This document shows, in pieces, positions 1-8,162 of a stretch of 64,000 bases of DNA. Source of the DNA: Bacteroidaceae bacterium (GTDB lineage: Bacteria > Bacteroidota > Bacteroidia > Bacteroidales > Bacteroidaceae). Numbering within the stretch: the first letter of the stretch is position 1; each line of letters opens with the position of its first letter. The translations under genes were made by a program, and so were the position numbers. The stretch is taken from positions 1-64,000 of the forward strand of contig JAGCDE010000020.1 of assembly GCA_017651315.1 (NCBI GenBank), in the 5' to 3' direction. Under the pieces are notes generated by a model. That model made no database searches. It was not told where the DNA came from and was given only the letters and a program-made list of their open reading frames with translations.

Positions 1-1386
1 GTAACCGTCGGCAAGACCCTGCATAAGGGCCGATGCGCCCAGACGGTTGGCTCCGTGGTCTGAGAAGTTGCACTCACCGATGGCAAACAGACCGGGGATA
101 GAGGTCTGCAGCTCGTAGTCAACCCAGATACCGCCCATTGTGTAGTGGATGGCGGGGAATATCATCATCGGGTTCTCATACGGATTGACATCGGTAATCT
201 CCTCATACATATCGAACAGGTTACCGTACTTGTCTGCAACAGCCTGCTTGCCCAGACGCTGGATAGCGTACTTGAAATCCAGGAATACGGCCAGACCGGT
301 GTTGTTTACGCCATAGCCTTTGTCGCAACGCTCCTTGGCGGCACGTGAAGCAACGTCACGCGGTACCAGGTTACCGAATGCGGGATAGCGGCGCTCCAGA
401 TAGAAGTCGCGGTCCTCATCGGGTATGTCGTTGGGGTTGAGCTCACCCTTCTGGAGTTTCTTGGCATCCTCCAGTTTCTTGGGAACCCAGATACGTCCGT
501 CGTTACGCAGAGATTCTGACATCAGTGTCAGCTTGGACTGCTTGTCACCGTGTACGGGAATACAGGTGGGGTGAATCTGGGCAAATGCGGGGTTAGCAAA
601 CCATGCACCCTTGCGGTAGCACTGCATGGCGGCCGAACCGTTACTGCCCATAGCGTTGGTGCTGAGGAAGTAGGTGTTTCCGTAACCGCCGGTGCCGATA
701 ACAACGGCGTGAGCTGAGCAGCGCTTGATCTCACCTGTTACCAGGTCACGGTATATGATACCGCGGGCACGCTCCTTACCCTCATCGTCCTTGATCATAA
801 CCAGGTCAAGCATCTCGCAGCGGGTAAACAACTCAACGTTACCTTGATGTACCTGATAGCTCAGTGCAGAGTAGGCACCCAGCAGCAGCTGCTGACCGGT
901 TTGACCGCGGGCGTAGAATGTACGGGATACCTGAGCACCGCCGAAAGAACGGTTGGCAAGTGTGCCGCCGTACTCACGGGCAAAAGGTACACCCTGTGCA
1001 ACGCACTGGTCAATGATATTGTTGGATACCTCGGCCAGACGGTAAACGTTGGCCTCACGTGAACGGTAGTCACCGCCCTTGATGGTATCGTAGAAGAGAC
1101 GATATACTGAGTCACCGTCGTTCTGATAGTTCTTGGCGGCGTTGATACCACCCTGTGCGGCGATTGAGTGGGCACGGCGGGGTGAATCCTGGATGCAGAA
1201 GCACTTTACCTTGAAACCCAGGTCACCAAGTGTGGCGGCTGCTGATGCACCGGCCAGACCTGAACCTACAACGATGATGTCAAGCTTACGCTTATTGGCG
1301 GGGTTGACGAGTTTCTGATGAGCCTTGTAGTTGGACCATTTCTCAGCCAACGGGCCTTCGGGAATTTTTGAATCTATAGTAGCCAT
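1..1386 (-). CDS. sdhA: Succinate dehydrogenase/fumarate reductase flavoprotein subunit (3' end outside window)
   Basis: This is the catalytic FAD subunit of succinate:quinone oxidoreductase, which in anaerobic Bacteroidales usually runs as fumarate reductase. The window holds residues 1-462 of a protein normally about 650 residues long; the gene runs off the left edge. The N-terminus has the dinucleotide-binding motif VVGSGLAG near residue 38, followed by HSIAAQGG, whose His is the usual covalent FAD attachment site. [13 protein letters not shown] lies close to the window edge. The start ATG at 1384-1386 follows the cytochrome b gene by 19 bases, so the two are one operon. The iron-sulfur subunit is expected beyond the edge. 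Direction of catalysis cannot be read from sequence. Confidence 0.96.
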   Translation of the reverse strand, partial: MATIDSKIPEGPLAEKWSNYKAHQKLVNPANKRKLDIIVVGSGLAGASAAATLGDLGFKVKCFCIQDSPRRAHSIAAQGGINAAKNYQNDGDSVYRLFYDTIKGGDYRSREANVYRLAEVSNNIIDQCVAQGVPFAREYGGTLANRSFGGAQVSRTFYARGQTGQQLLLGAYSALSYQVHQGNVELFTRCEMLDLVMIKDDEGKERARGIIYRDLVTGEIKRCSAHAVVIGTGGYGNTYFLSTNAMGSNGSAAMQCYRKGAWFANPAFAQIHPTCIPVHGDKQSKLTLMSESLRNDGRIWVPKKLEDAKKLQKGELNPNDIPDEDRDFYLERRYPAFGNLVPRDVASRAAKERCDKGYGVNNTGLAVFLDFKYAIQRLGKQAVADKYGNLFDMYEEITDVNPYENPMMIFPAIHYTMGGIWVDYELQTSIPGLFAIGECNFSDHGANRLGASALMQGLADGY

Positions 1387-1405
1387 ATTCAAATACTTTT
1401 ACGGT

Positions 1406-2086
1406 TTAACAAAGGCTCTTGAAGAAGTAGAAATATACCACGCTCAGGAAACCGAGGATTACCAGAGTAACGTAGATGTTACCGATAACCTGCCAGCGGC
1501 GCTGCCATTTGGTGCCGCTCCAACCGACAGTCTGGAACATGCTCCAGAATCCGTGTGAAAGATGGAACCAGAGAGCTGCAAGCCAAACGGTGTAAACTAC
1601 AACAAAGTACCACTTTGAGAATGTGTACTGGATCAGGAAAGCACCATCGGTAGGACCGTTCTGTCCCGGAACAAAGTTAGTGCCTTCAATGATTTCCTGA
1701 AGCTGCATCTTTGACCAGAAGTTGGCAAAATGCACCAGGAGACCTACAAACACGATGATACCCAGTACCAGCATATTCTGTGAAGCCCACTCAACTGATT
1801 TGGGTCTCTCAGAAACGGCGTATCTTACGTTTCCGCGTGCCTTGCGGTTCTGGATTGTCAGCCAGAATGCAAAGACAAAGTGAAGAACCATAAGTACAGC
1901 CAGACCTGCAGTACCTACCAGTGCATACCAGTTAGCTCCCAGGAATTCGCAGATGACATTGTATGCATCGCCCGATATGAGGGCTACGCAGTTCATTGCC
2001 ATGTGGAATGTCAGGAACAGGATCAGAGCGGCACCGGTGACGCTCATCACAACCTTACGTCCGATTGATGAATCAATTAACCACAT
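1406..2086 (-). CDS. sdhC: Succinate dehydrogenase/fumarate reductase cytochrome b subunit
   Basis: This 226-residue membrane anchor passes electrons between quinone and the iron-sulfur/flavin subunits. It has about five hydrophobic helices (residues roughly 12-38, 55-78, 103-125, 150-172 and 200-222) containing several His residues that can ligate haem, such as FHMAMN and VLHFVF. One long chain with five helices matches the single-anchor di-haem type of Wolinella and Bacteroides rather than the paired SdhC/SdhD type. It is the first gene of the operon and is preceded by a Bacteroidota -7 element at 2136-2143. Confidence 0.95.
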   Translation of the reverse strand: MWLIDSSIGRKVVMSVTGAALILFLTFHMAMNCVALISGDAYNVICEFLGANWYALVGTAGLAVLMVLHFVFAFWLTIQNRKARGNVRYAVSERPKSVEWASQNMLVLGIIVFVGLLVHFANFWSKMQLQEIIEGTNFVPGQNGPTDGAFLIQYTFSKWYFVVVYTVWLAALWFHLSHGFWSMFQTVGWSGTKWQRRWQVIGNIYVTLVILGFLSVVYFYFFKSLC

Positions 2087-2135
2087 AAAAGATGAATTTG
2101 TTATTAGTTTTTGTTTATGTTCGGCAAAATGTCTG

Positions 2136-2143
2136 CAAATATA
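2136..2143 (-). promoter_or_regulatory. Bacteroidota -7 promoter element of sdhCA
   Basis: Read on the minus strand this is TATATTTG, which fits TAnnTTTG. It lies about 50 bases upstream of the sdhC start. A TTG about 22 bases upstream could serve as the -33 element. Only the motif and its position support it. Confidence 0.6.
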
Positions 2144-2184
2144 ACAAAAATGCGGACATAAATTAACAATCTGTTCTTATAATA

Positions 2185-2269
2185 TTGAGAATCTGTTTTG
2201 ACAGGATTATAATCTATATTCTAAAAACAGATTCTCAATTTCACGGAACAAATCAAAACAGATTCTCAA
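2185..2269. repeat. Three copies of a 15-bp motif, one inverted
   Basis: TTGAGAATCTGTTTT occurs at 2185-2199. Its exact reverse complement occurs at 2224-2238 and again at 2255-2269. The first two could form a perfect 15-bp stem around a 24-base AT-rich loop. The last two are direct repeats 31 bp apart. The third copy contains the TGA stop of the TIM-barrel gene. No T-tract follows, so this is not a classic terminator. It could be a transcript-end hairpin, a protein-binding array or a small repeat family. Confidence 0.7.
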
Positions 2270-4155
2270 TAACGGAAAACCCTGTAGGAATGGGGTCTCA
2301 GACTCACTCTGAAAGTAGAGCTTGCATTCCGGCTGTTAAACTGCATCTCCATGCCTCCTCTTATATCTGTTCCCTGCAGCAAATCAGTCACACGGTCAAC
2401 CCTGGGGCCCTCGGAGGTCTGTATTCTGACTGTAATGTCGGCGTCTTCATCCAGAAATGATTCAACAATGAAGGTGTTGTTGTCATAAACGAACAGAGAT
2501 ATTCCGGACGGTCCCTGAATGGATACAGGTATTGTCTTAGAGCTCAAAGTCTGTCGAAGACTGTTAAGAACAGGCACAGGCAGGTTGTAAAGGTCAGCGA
2601 AATTATCAGGGACGACCAGCAGATAGACCGTGCCTTTGGAATAGACATCCCTGTGCAGGAATGGCCAACCCAGACCTGAGTCCATACCTGAGATCATCTC
2701 CCATGAGTCATTGGTCTTGTACATGACCTGTTGCATAAGGATAGGTTTGGCTACATCCAGCATCTGTCCTCCCGACATGAAGCTGCTCACGAGTGCCTTA
2801 CGGTCAGTATATTCCAGGTCAACGATTTTCTCTATCCCATGTCCCTGCATGGCACGCAGGAATCCGGCTGTTATCAGGATGTCCTTTCCCGAACGCAAGT
2901 GCTTGTCCATCTTTTTTATGATGTCAGGATCTGCCTTGGCCTGCTCTGTAAGGATCACGAGATTGGCATCGGAGGGGAACTCCGGAACAATATCCATGGG
3001 TATTCCTATCATGCCGAAATAGTTCTGGAGGAACTCCTCGCCGGTTGACTGGTAGGGCTTGTAGCTTTTTATACCTATAGGATTGCCCAGGAAGCCGATG
3101 GTACGGTCAACCTGCTCCATCGTGAATCCGGCAGCCCTGGCCATTGTGGTGGGAGTGACTGTCTTGCCGTTCAGGTTGACAGGTTTCATCATATCATCAT
3201 AGCTGAAACTGGTTCCGCCTTCCTCCTGCCAGGGGGCACGGTATGAGTTGCGTAGCGGATTGAGCATCTGACGGTAATCAAACATGGTCATCTCCGGAGC
3301 CTTGGCAAAAACCGTAAGCCACAGCTGCTCGCTGTAACGGTCGATGTAACGCATTCCACCGGTATCCACCCACCCGCCGCCGTTGTGGCCTGGGTTCAGA
3401 TTATCGAAGTATCTCCATATAAGATAGCTCTCATAGGGTTGCAGGTGCTGGTTGCTGCGGACCGCATCACGTGTCTCTGTTCCGGTATAGATGCCGTCGA
3501 AATGCTTGGGGCCGAAATCCAGGTCAAACCCGAGCGCGGGGAAATGGTCATACCAGTTGGGGTATTTGATAATCACTTTCACGTTCTTGTTCACCTTTTT
3601 GGCCGGGCCGAGTATGACATTCATGGCAGCGTCATCCATCAGTTCAAGCCTGTAGTCCGTCCATGAACGGTCACCTTTAGCTTCCACACAATAGTCGCAT
3701 TTACAGTCAGTGAAAAAGAAATCATCCAGAATAATCTCATCAAACAGGCTTGCCGTAAGTTCGATTATCTCTTTGGCCTTGGCTCTCTCCTCCGGGTTCT
3801 TGTAGCAGAATGTCTGGAAGGAGTTCGCTTCGCTTATAGTGTAGGTGATTCCGCCGGCAACCTCGACTCCACGGTCCTTGAAGAACTTGATTATCCGTTT
3901 CATGTCATCGGCATCGACAATCCTGAGGTCGCGGTGTGTCTCAAGATAGATCTTGTCAACTTTCATCTGCGATGAGATGATGTTCCATGTGGAGTCCAGC
4001 CACGCCGGATCTGCCATACGCTGCACCTCGTATGCCCTGGTATAGACTGACACCTTGAAGTTTTTGTAGTTGTTGCCGGCAATGGAAAACTGCGTGCAGC
4101 TAAGGAGAGCAATGAAGATAGCCCGGAACAGGGCGGATTTTCCTGACGTTTTCAT
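2266..4155 (-). CDS. Secreted TIM-barrel protein, glycoside-hydrolase-like (function unknown)
   Basis: I do not recognise a named family with confidence. From the ATG at 4153-4155 the protein has 629 residues with a signal peptide ending near QFSIAG. Residues of about 30-330 look like a (beta/alpha)8 barrel: strand-like segments VDKIYLE, VEVAGGITY, FDEIILDDFFF and VKVIIKYPN, and a CKCDYC cysteine pair right after the DD of a strand end. A Rossmann-like segment (ANLVILTEQ ... GKDILITAG) and a C-terminal beta-rich domain follow. Barrel, Rossmann and sandwich in that order recalls clan-A enzymes such as GH42, with DDFFF carrying possible catalytic acids. The specific substrate cannot be inferred. 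In-frame extension upstream to about 4254 is possible but would hide the signal peptide. The gene stands alone. Confidence 0.75.
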   Translation of the reverse strand: MKTSGKSALFRAIFIALLSCTQFSIAGNNYKNFKVSVYTRAYEVQRMADPAWLDSTWNIISSQMKVDKIYLETHRDLRIVDADDMKRIIKFFKDRGVEVAGGITYTISEANSFQTFCYKNPEERAKAKEIIELTASLFDEIILDDFFFTDCKCDYCVEAKGDRSWTDYRLELMDDAAMNVILGPAKKVNKNVKVIIKYPNWYDHFPALGFDLDFGPKHFDGIYTGTETRDAVRSNQHLQPYESYLIWRYFDNLNPGHNGGGWVDTGGMRYIDRYSEQLWLTVFAKAPEMTMFDYRQMLNPLRNSYRAPWQEEGGTSFSYDDMMKPVNLNGKTVTPTTMARAAGFTMEQVDRTIGFLGNPIGIKSYKPYQSTGEEFLQNYFGMIGIPMDIVPEFPSDANLVILTEQAKADPDIIKKMDKHLRSGKDILITAGFLRAMQGHGIEKIVDLEYTDRKALVSSFMSGGQMLDVAKPILMQQVMYKTNDSWEMISGMDSGLGWPFLHRDVYSKGTVYLLVVPDNFADLYNLPVPVLNSLRQTLSSKTIPVSIQGPSGISLFVYDNNTFIVESFLDEDADITVRIQTSEGPRVDRVTDLLQGTDIRGGMEMQFNSRNASSTFRVSLRPHSYRVFRY

Positions 4156-4310
4156 TTCAGAATGTGGTTTTGATACATTATAATAAATATGATTGTCAGC
4201 CCAAAAATAAGATTTTTCGCTGCAAAAATGAAAAAAAAGGGTAAAAAAAAACATTGGCCGGCTTTTGTTATCCGATTTTTATATACGTTTGCTTCATTAA
4301 AGTTATTCCG

Positions 4311-5360
4311 ATGAAAACGATGTTTCAGACTGTATTTATGTTCATGTCACTTATGGGGTTGTTCTCATGCAGCCAAAACGGGTGGACCGATGCCGGCCCT
4401 GACGAGTTCCAGAATGCCTCACTCTCCGCAGGCACATGTTTGATAGATGTCCGTACTGCACAGGAATATGCCGAGGGGCACCTGCTTAACGCAGTCAACA
4501 TAGACTGGCAGAAGGACGGTTTCATGGATGCCATCAGCAGCAAATACAGCAAGAACCTGCAACTTGCAGTATATTGCCGCAGCGGCCGTCGAAGTGCCGA
4601 GGCCGCCGCTGCTCTTTCGGATGCTGGCTATAAGGTAATCAACCTGAAGGATGGCTATGCGGGCTGGACCGCTGAAGGCAGACCTGTCAACACATACGGG
4701 GTGGAGAGCATGATGAGTGGCGGGAAACCTGTCAGCATTACACTTATAAAACATGGTACTCTTGCCTTGTTCTATAATGGTGTCTCTATACATATCGATC
4801 CTGTGGGCGGTTACGGTAAAGCCACAGACTATTCCGCTGAATTCCCCAAGGCCGATGTGGTACTCGTCACGCATGAACATGGTGACCATCTTGACAAGAA
4901 CGCGATAACCGCGCTTTCATCGGAAAAAACCACCGTAATCATGAATGCCAGATCCCATGACCAGACGGGATTGGGCGAAGTCATCTCCAATGGCCAGAAA
5001 CGTAATCTTCCGGGAGGAATAACCCTCGAAGCTGTTCCAGCCTACAACACTACTCCCGGCCGCGAACAGTTCCACCCGAAGGGCAACGGCAATGGTTATG
5101 TCCTTACTTTCCCCGGTGACCTGCGGATATATGTGGCCGGTGATACTGAAGATGTGCCGGAGATGGCCAATCTCAAGGATATTGACGTGGCTTTCCTGCC
5201 TGTGAACCAGCCCTACACGATGACCGTGGATCAGTGCGTCAACGCAGCCCGTACCATCAGACCAAGGATACTTATACCGTATCATTTCAGTCAGACCGAC
5301 CTCTCAGGACTGGCAGGCAGGCTTCCCGGTATTGATGTCAGGCTGTATGACATGCAATGA
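4311..5360 (+). CDS. Rhodanese / metallo-beta-lactamase-fold lipoprotein
   Basis: This 349-residue protein fuses two domains behind a lipoprotein signal (MKTMFQTV...GLFSC, lipid Cys20). Residues about 28-128 form a rhodanese domain with the DVRTAQEYAEGHLLNA motif and active-site loop YCRSGRRS (Cys89), suggesting sulfur transfer to or from a thiol. Residues about 138-349 form a UPF0173/L-ascorbate-lactonase-like hydrolase domain with the zinc motif HEHGDH (His188, His190, Asp192, His193), a later VAGDTED and a terminal IPYHF. The lipid anchor places it in the envelope. The ATG at 4311 is preferred over an upstream TTG because it begins the signal peptide. The substrate is unknown. It could process a sulfur-containing small molecule at the cell surface or in the periplasm. 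Confidence 0.88.
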   Translation: MKTMFQTVFMFMSLMGLFSCSQNGWTDAGPDEFQNASLSAGTCLIDVRTAQEYAEGHLLNAVNIDWQKDGFMDAISSKYSKNLQLAVYCRSGRRSAEAAAALSDAGYKVINLKDGYAGWTAEGRPVNTYGVESMMSGGKPVSITLIKHGTLALFYNGVSIHIDPVGGYGKATDYSAEFPKADVVLVTHEHGDHLDKNAITALSSEKTTVIMNARSHDQTGLGEVISNGQKRNLPGGITLEAVPAYNTTPGREQFHPKGNGNGYVLTFPGDLRIYVAGDTEDVPEMANLKDIDVAFLPVNQPYTMTVDQCVNAARTIRPRILIPYHFSQTDLSGLAGRLPGIDVRLYDMQ

Positions 5361-5475
5361 CAGTAAGTTCCTGTCTGTCTTTGGGAACAGGAAAAATCCG
5401 GCAGTAACACAGACAGGACGGTACAGCTTCAACCCGTAACAGGAAAGGGTGAATTGTTCCGGCAGTTACAACGTT

Positions 5476-5525
5476 AAAAAGCACAGGGAAGGCCTCGCAC
5501 TTACGCGAGGCCTTCCCTGCTTTTA
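5476..5525. terminator. Bidirectional intrinsic terminator
   Basis: A perfect 15-bp GC-rich stem (5484-5498 with 5505-5519) closes a 6-base loop. It is flanked by A-rich sequence on the left and T-rich sequence on the right. It sits between the convergent rhodanese/hydrolase gene and the carboxylesterase gene and can serve both. The 5361-5475 stretch before it contains no gene. Confidence 0.9.
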
Positions 5526-5540
5526 AGGTTGCCGTATTGA

Positions 5541-7133
5541 TCAATAATCCAGGCTGGTGATTGGAGCTCCCAGTTCCGAAGCCTCTTTATTGTCCTTGTC
5601 CAGCTTGAATATCATGAAGTTCGGATTCTCCTTGGTGCAGGGTGCCCATTCGCCTCCGTCCTTGCCGTTGGGATCACCGTACTTGCAGAAGTTGGTCCAT
5701 GCAGTAAGCATCTTCTCGGAAAGGTCCCAGTCTCCTTGTGTCCAGGGTCTCCAACAGTGCTGCAGAGACTTGAATACGAACCAGAGGTCCGATGAGTGGA
5801 AAGCGCCCCTCAATCTCTGGGCAACTTCCGGATGTGAGCCGTCATCAGGCAGCGGGCGGGCAAACTCGTATGCCCACGCCTTGTTCCCCCTCTCCTGACG
5901 GTTCTGGCAGAATGCCGCCACGCCTGCCGACATGTTACCCATATCGTTAAGGGTATAGCCTATCATGTAGGGTACATCGGCCAGAGTGCCGTCAAGTGCT
6001 GCGGCATCGAAGCTCTCCTTGGATACATATCCGTCAATGATGGGTGAACCGGTAAGGCTGGCCATGTTACCGGTGGCATTGCTGTAGATGGTGCCTACTG
6101 AATGCATCACCTCGGTATCGGCGTTACGCATCTTCTGGAGGGTGTTATAGCCTGCCCAGTCCATAACGACCTTTGTATTGAATTCGGCACGCTGCAGAGC
6201 GTTAAGGCCTTCGGGAGCCTGGGGAGCCTTGTAGGCGGCTATAAGCTCGGTATTGCCGGCACCGCCTGCACCACCGAAACCGGGGAAGGCACCCATGCCG
6301 CCACGCATTCCGCCTGCACGCATTCCTCCGCCCATTGCACCACCGGCGTTGGGAACGGTCAGACCACCGGCACTCATGATGATGGCTTTGTTGAACAGAC
6401 CGCGTGCAAGCGGTGACTCGCAAAGGGTACGGACGCTGCCGCCGCCTGCGGACTGGCCGAATATCATGACGTTGTCAGGATCGCCGCCGAACTGGGCGAT
6501 GTTCTTCTTTATCCACTTGAGGGACTCTATCTGGTCCAGAATTCCATAGTTGCCGGAAACACCATGTTCGCTCTCGGCTGAGAGTTCCGGATGTGTCAGG
6601 AATCCGAATACTCCGAGACGATAGTTCACAGAGACAAGGACGACATCCTTACCAGCCCACTCCTGGGCATCGAACTCGGGCTCAGAGCTCCATCCTTCGC
6701 GATAACCTCCGCCATGTATCCAGAGGGCTACCGGGAGCTTGGCATTTACATCACCGGGTTTCTTGGTCCATACATTCACATATAGGCAGTCCTCGCTGAA
6801 GGGTGCCTCGTCACCGTAACCCCACTCTGTGTAGTAGCCACCCTTGAACTGGATGTGCTGATAGCTGGGGTGCTCGAAACGGTTGCAAAGCCTCACTCCC
6901 TCCCAGGGAGTTACAGGCTGTGGAGCCTTCCAGCGGTTTTCCCTGATAGGTGCTGCAGCGTAGGGTATGCCGCGGAACACGAATACATCTTTCACACGGT
7001 CCACGCTGACACCCTGTACCTGGCCACCTTCAATAGTCAGTACGGGACTCAGTTTTTCCGTCGTGCTCTGGCATCCTGCCAACAGAAGCGTGATGCCTGC
7101 AAAAAACATCAATTTTCTCATTTTAAACAGCAT
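5541..7133 (-). CDS. Type B carboxylesterase lipoprotein
   Basis: This alpha/beta-hydrolase of the carboxylesterase/para-nitrobenzyl esterase family has 530 residues. A lipoprotein signal ends at LLLAGC (a start at 7121 would also give a good signal). Landmarks in order are GIPYAAAP, EDCLYVNVW, the oxyanion-hole segment LWIHGGGY, the nucleophile elbow GQSAGGGS and the acidic-residue region IIDGYV. An unusual insertion of about 35 residues rich in Gly, Met, Ala and Arg lies at residues about 258-295, shortly after the nucleophile elbow. The protein probably hydrolyses esters in the envelope. The natural substrate is unknown. It is monocistronic and separated from the tRNA-Leu gene by about 165 bases. 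Confidence 0.92.
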   Translation of the reverse strand: MLFKMRKLMFFAGITLLLAGCQSTTEKLSPVLTIEGGQVQGVSVDRVKDVFVFRGIPYAAAPIRENRWKAPQPVTPWEGVRLCNRFEHPSYQHIQFKGGYYTEWGYGDEAPFSEDCLYVNVWTKKPGDVNAKLPVALWIHGGGYREGWSSEPEFDAQEWAGKDVVLVSVNYRLGVFGFLTHPELSAESEHGVSGNYGILDQIESLKWIKKNIAQFGGDPDNVMIFGQSAGGGSVRTLCESPLARGLFNKAIIMSAGGLTVPNAGGAMGGGMRAGGMRGGMGAFPGFGGAGGAGNTELIAAYKAPQAPEGLNALQRAEFNTKVVMDWAGYNTLQKMRNADTEVMHSVGTIYSNATGNMASLTGSPIIDGYVSKESFDAAALDGTLADVPYMIGYTLNDMGNMSAGVAAFCQNRQERGNKAWAYEFARPLPDDGSHPEVAQRLRGAFHSSDLWFVFKSLQHCWRPWTQGDWDLSEKMLTAWTNFCKYGDPNGKDGGEWAPCTKENPNFMIFKLDKDNKEASELGAPITSLDY

Positions 7134-7244
7134 TTTGGATTTATAAAAAGTATATGTTCTGACACCTTTCCTGATAATTTTTCACAAATGTAACACATAA
7201 ACAGGTTTGACATTACTGTAATACATCAGTTTTTTTTCCAATAT

Positions 7245-7275
7245 TTTGATAATCCCCGAAAACGAACTACTTTTG
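7245..7275 (+). promoter_or_regulatory. Promoter of tRNA-Leu
   Basis: TTTG at 7245-7248 and TACTTTTG at 7268-7275 are separated by 19 bases, a complete match to the Bacteroidota -33/-7 consensus. The tRNA begins 24 bases downstream. Confidence 0.85.
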
Positions 7276-7298
7276 CCGTGCAAACAGTCAACCCGGCC

Positions 7299-7383
7299 GC
7301 TCGAATGGTGGAATGGTAGACACGAGGGACTTAAAATCCCTTGGCCTTTACCGGCTGTGCGGGTTCGAGTCCCGCTTCGAGCA
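7299..7383 (+). tRNA. tRNA-Leu (UAA anticodon)
   Basis: The acceptor stem GCTCGAA pairs with TTCGAGC and the discriminator is A. The anticodon loop CTTAAAA sits in an AGGGA/TCCCT stem and reads UAA. A long variable arm and GGTTCGAGTCC T-arm complete a class II tRNA. CCA is not fully encoded. The next gene begins 25 bases downstream with no promoter or terminator between them, so the tRNA is likely excised from a longer mRNA. Confidence 0.97.
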
Positions 7384-7407
7384 CCGTTTTAATTATTCTT
7401 GAGAATC

Positions 7408-8160
7408 ATGTTTTCCGGACTGAAATCCAAATTACTCACCTTACTCATTCTTTCCGCTTCCGTCTTTTTGTCTCTTGATGCCCAGGACATAAACTACAAT
7501 CTCTATTTCAGCGTCGGATTTGTTAACGTAAGCGCCGGAAAAGCCCTTCTCTCGGAAAAGGTTACCACATACGACGGACAGAGTGCCTCAATGACCCGTC
7601 TTACCATGAGCACAGGACGTGGCACGGACCGTATTTTCTCCCTTCGTGACACAATCGAGTCCTACAGTACCCTGACAGGAGAGGGAATATTCTACCGCAA
7701 GATTGTCAATGAGGGGTCCAAGCATAACATTGAGACCGCCTCTTTTTCCGCCGTGAATGGGGAGTATGTGGCGGATCTGCTAACTAAGGATGCCCTCACA
7801 GGCAGGATTTCAGGAAAAAGGACAGAAAAAAGGCCTACACGGATATTCGACATGCTCAGCATGCTCAGGTTCGCACGCTCCATAGACACAAATGGAAAGG
7901 AGGTCGGATACACCCGGACACTGCCAATGGTCAACGGCGACCTTGTGGTGGACCAGTATCTCATCTATGAAGGCGACAAGACAGTCAAGGCCGATGACAG
8001 GAAGAAATATGACTGCATGGTCATTTCCGTCCGTGACAGGAAATACGGGAAGGAACGTGAGACCCTCAAGGCATACGTCACCAGGGAATCGCCCCACAAA
8101 CCTGTCCAGCTTGATATAATAGTAGGTGTGGCCTCCGTAAGGGCATTACTCGCGGACTGA
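7408..8160 (+). CDS. DUF3108 family secreted protein
   Basis: The protein has 250 residues from the ATG at 7408, with a signal peptide ending near SLDAQ. The body is beta-rich and resembles DUF3108 proteins: an early YNLYFSVGFVNVSAGKALL segment, a central domain ending in NGDLVVDQYLIYEG, and a C-terminal KAYVTRESPHKPVQLDI. The family is thought to adopt a lipocalin-like envelope fold, but no activity is established. A TTG three codons upstream is less likely to be the start. The gene is followed after 2 bases by the methyltransferase gene, so the two are co-transcribed. Confidence 0.82.
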   Translation: MFSGLKSKLLTLLILSASVFLSLDAQDINYNLYFSVGFVNVSAGKALLSEKVTTYDGQSASMTRLTMSTGRGTDRIFSLRDTIESYSTLTGEGIFYRKIVNEGSKHNIETASFSAVNGEYVADLLTKDALTGRISGKRTEKRPTRIFDMLSMLRFARSIDTNGKEVGYTRTLPMVNGDLVVDQYLIYEGDKTVKADDRKKYDCMVISVRDRKYGKERETLKAYVTRESPHKPVQLDIIVGVASVRALLAD

Positions 8161-8162
8161 AT

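Noticed and set aside
861..1175. Protein-coding ORF opposite sdhA
   Set aside because: It lies antisense inside the well-conserved flavoprotein gene, is rich in Thr/Pro/Ser with no family resemblance, and is a codon-bias shadow. Many similar antisense frames in this window were dropped for the same reason.
2185..2238. Invertible promoter (phase-variable switch) flanked by inverted repeats
   Set aside because: Known Bacteroidales invertible promoters have inverted repeats enclosing well over 100 bp with an outward promoter. Here only 24 bp lie between the copies and no promoter points at a gene.
4254..4310. TTG start for the rhodanese-hydrolase protein
   Set aside because: It would add 19 residues ahead of a clear lipoprotein signal peptide.
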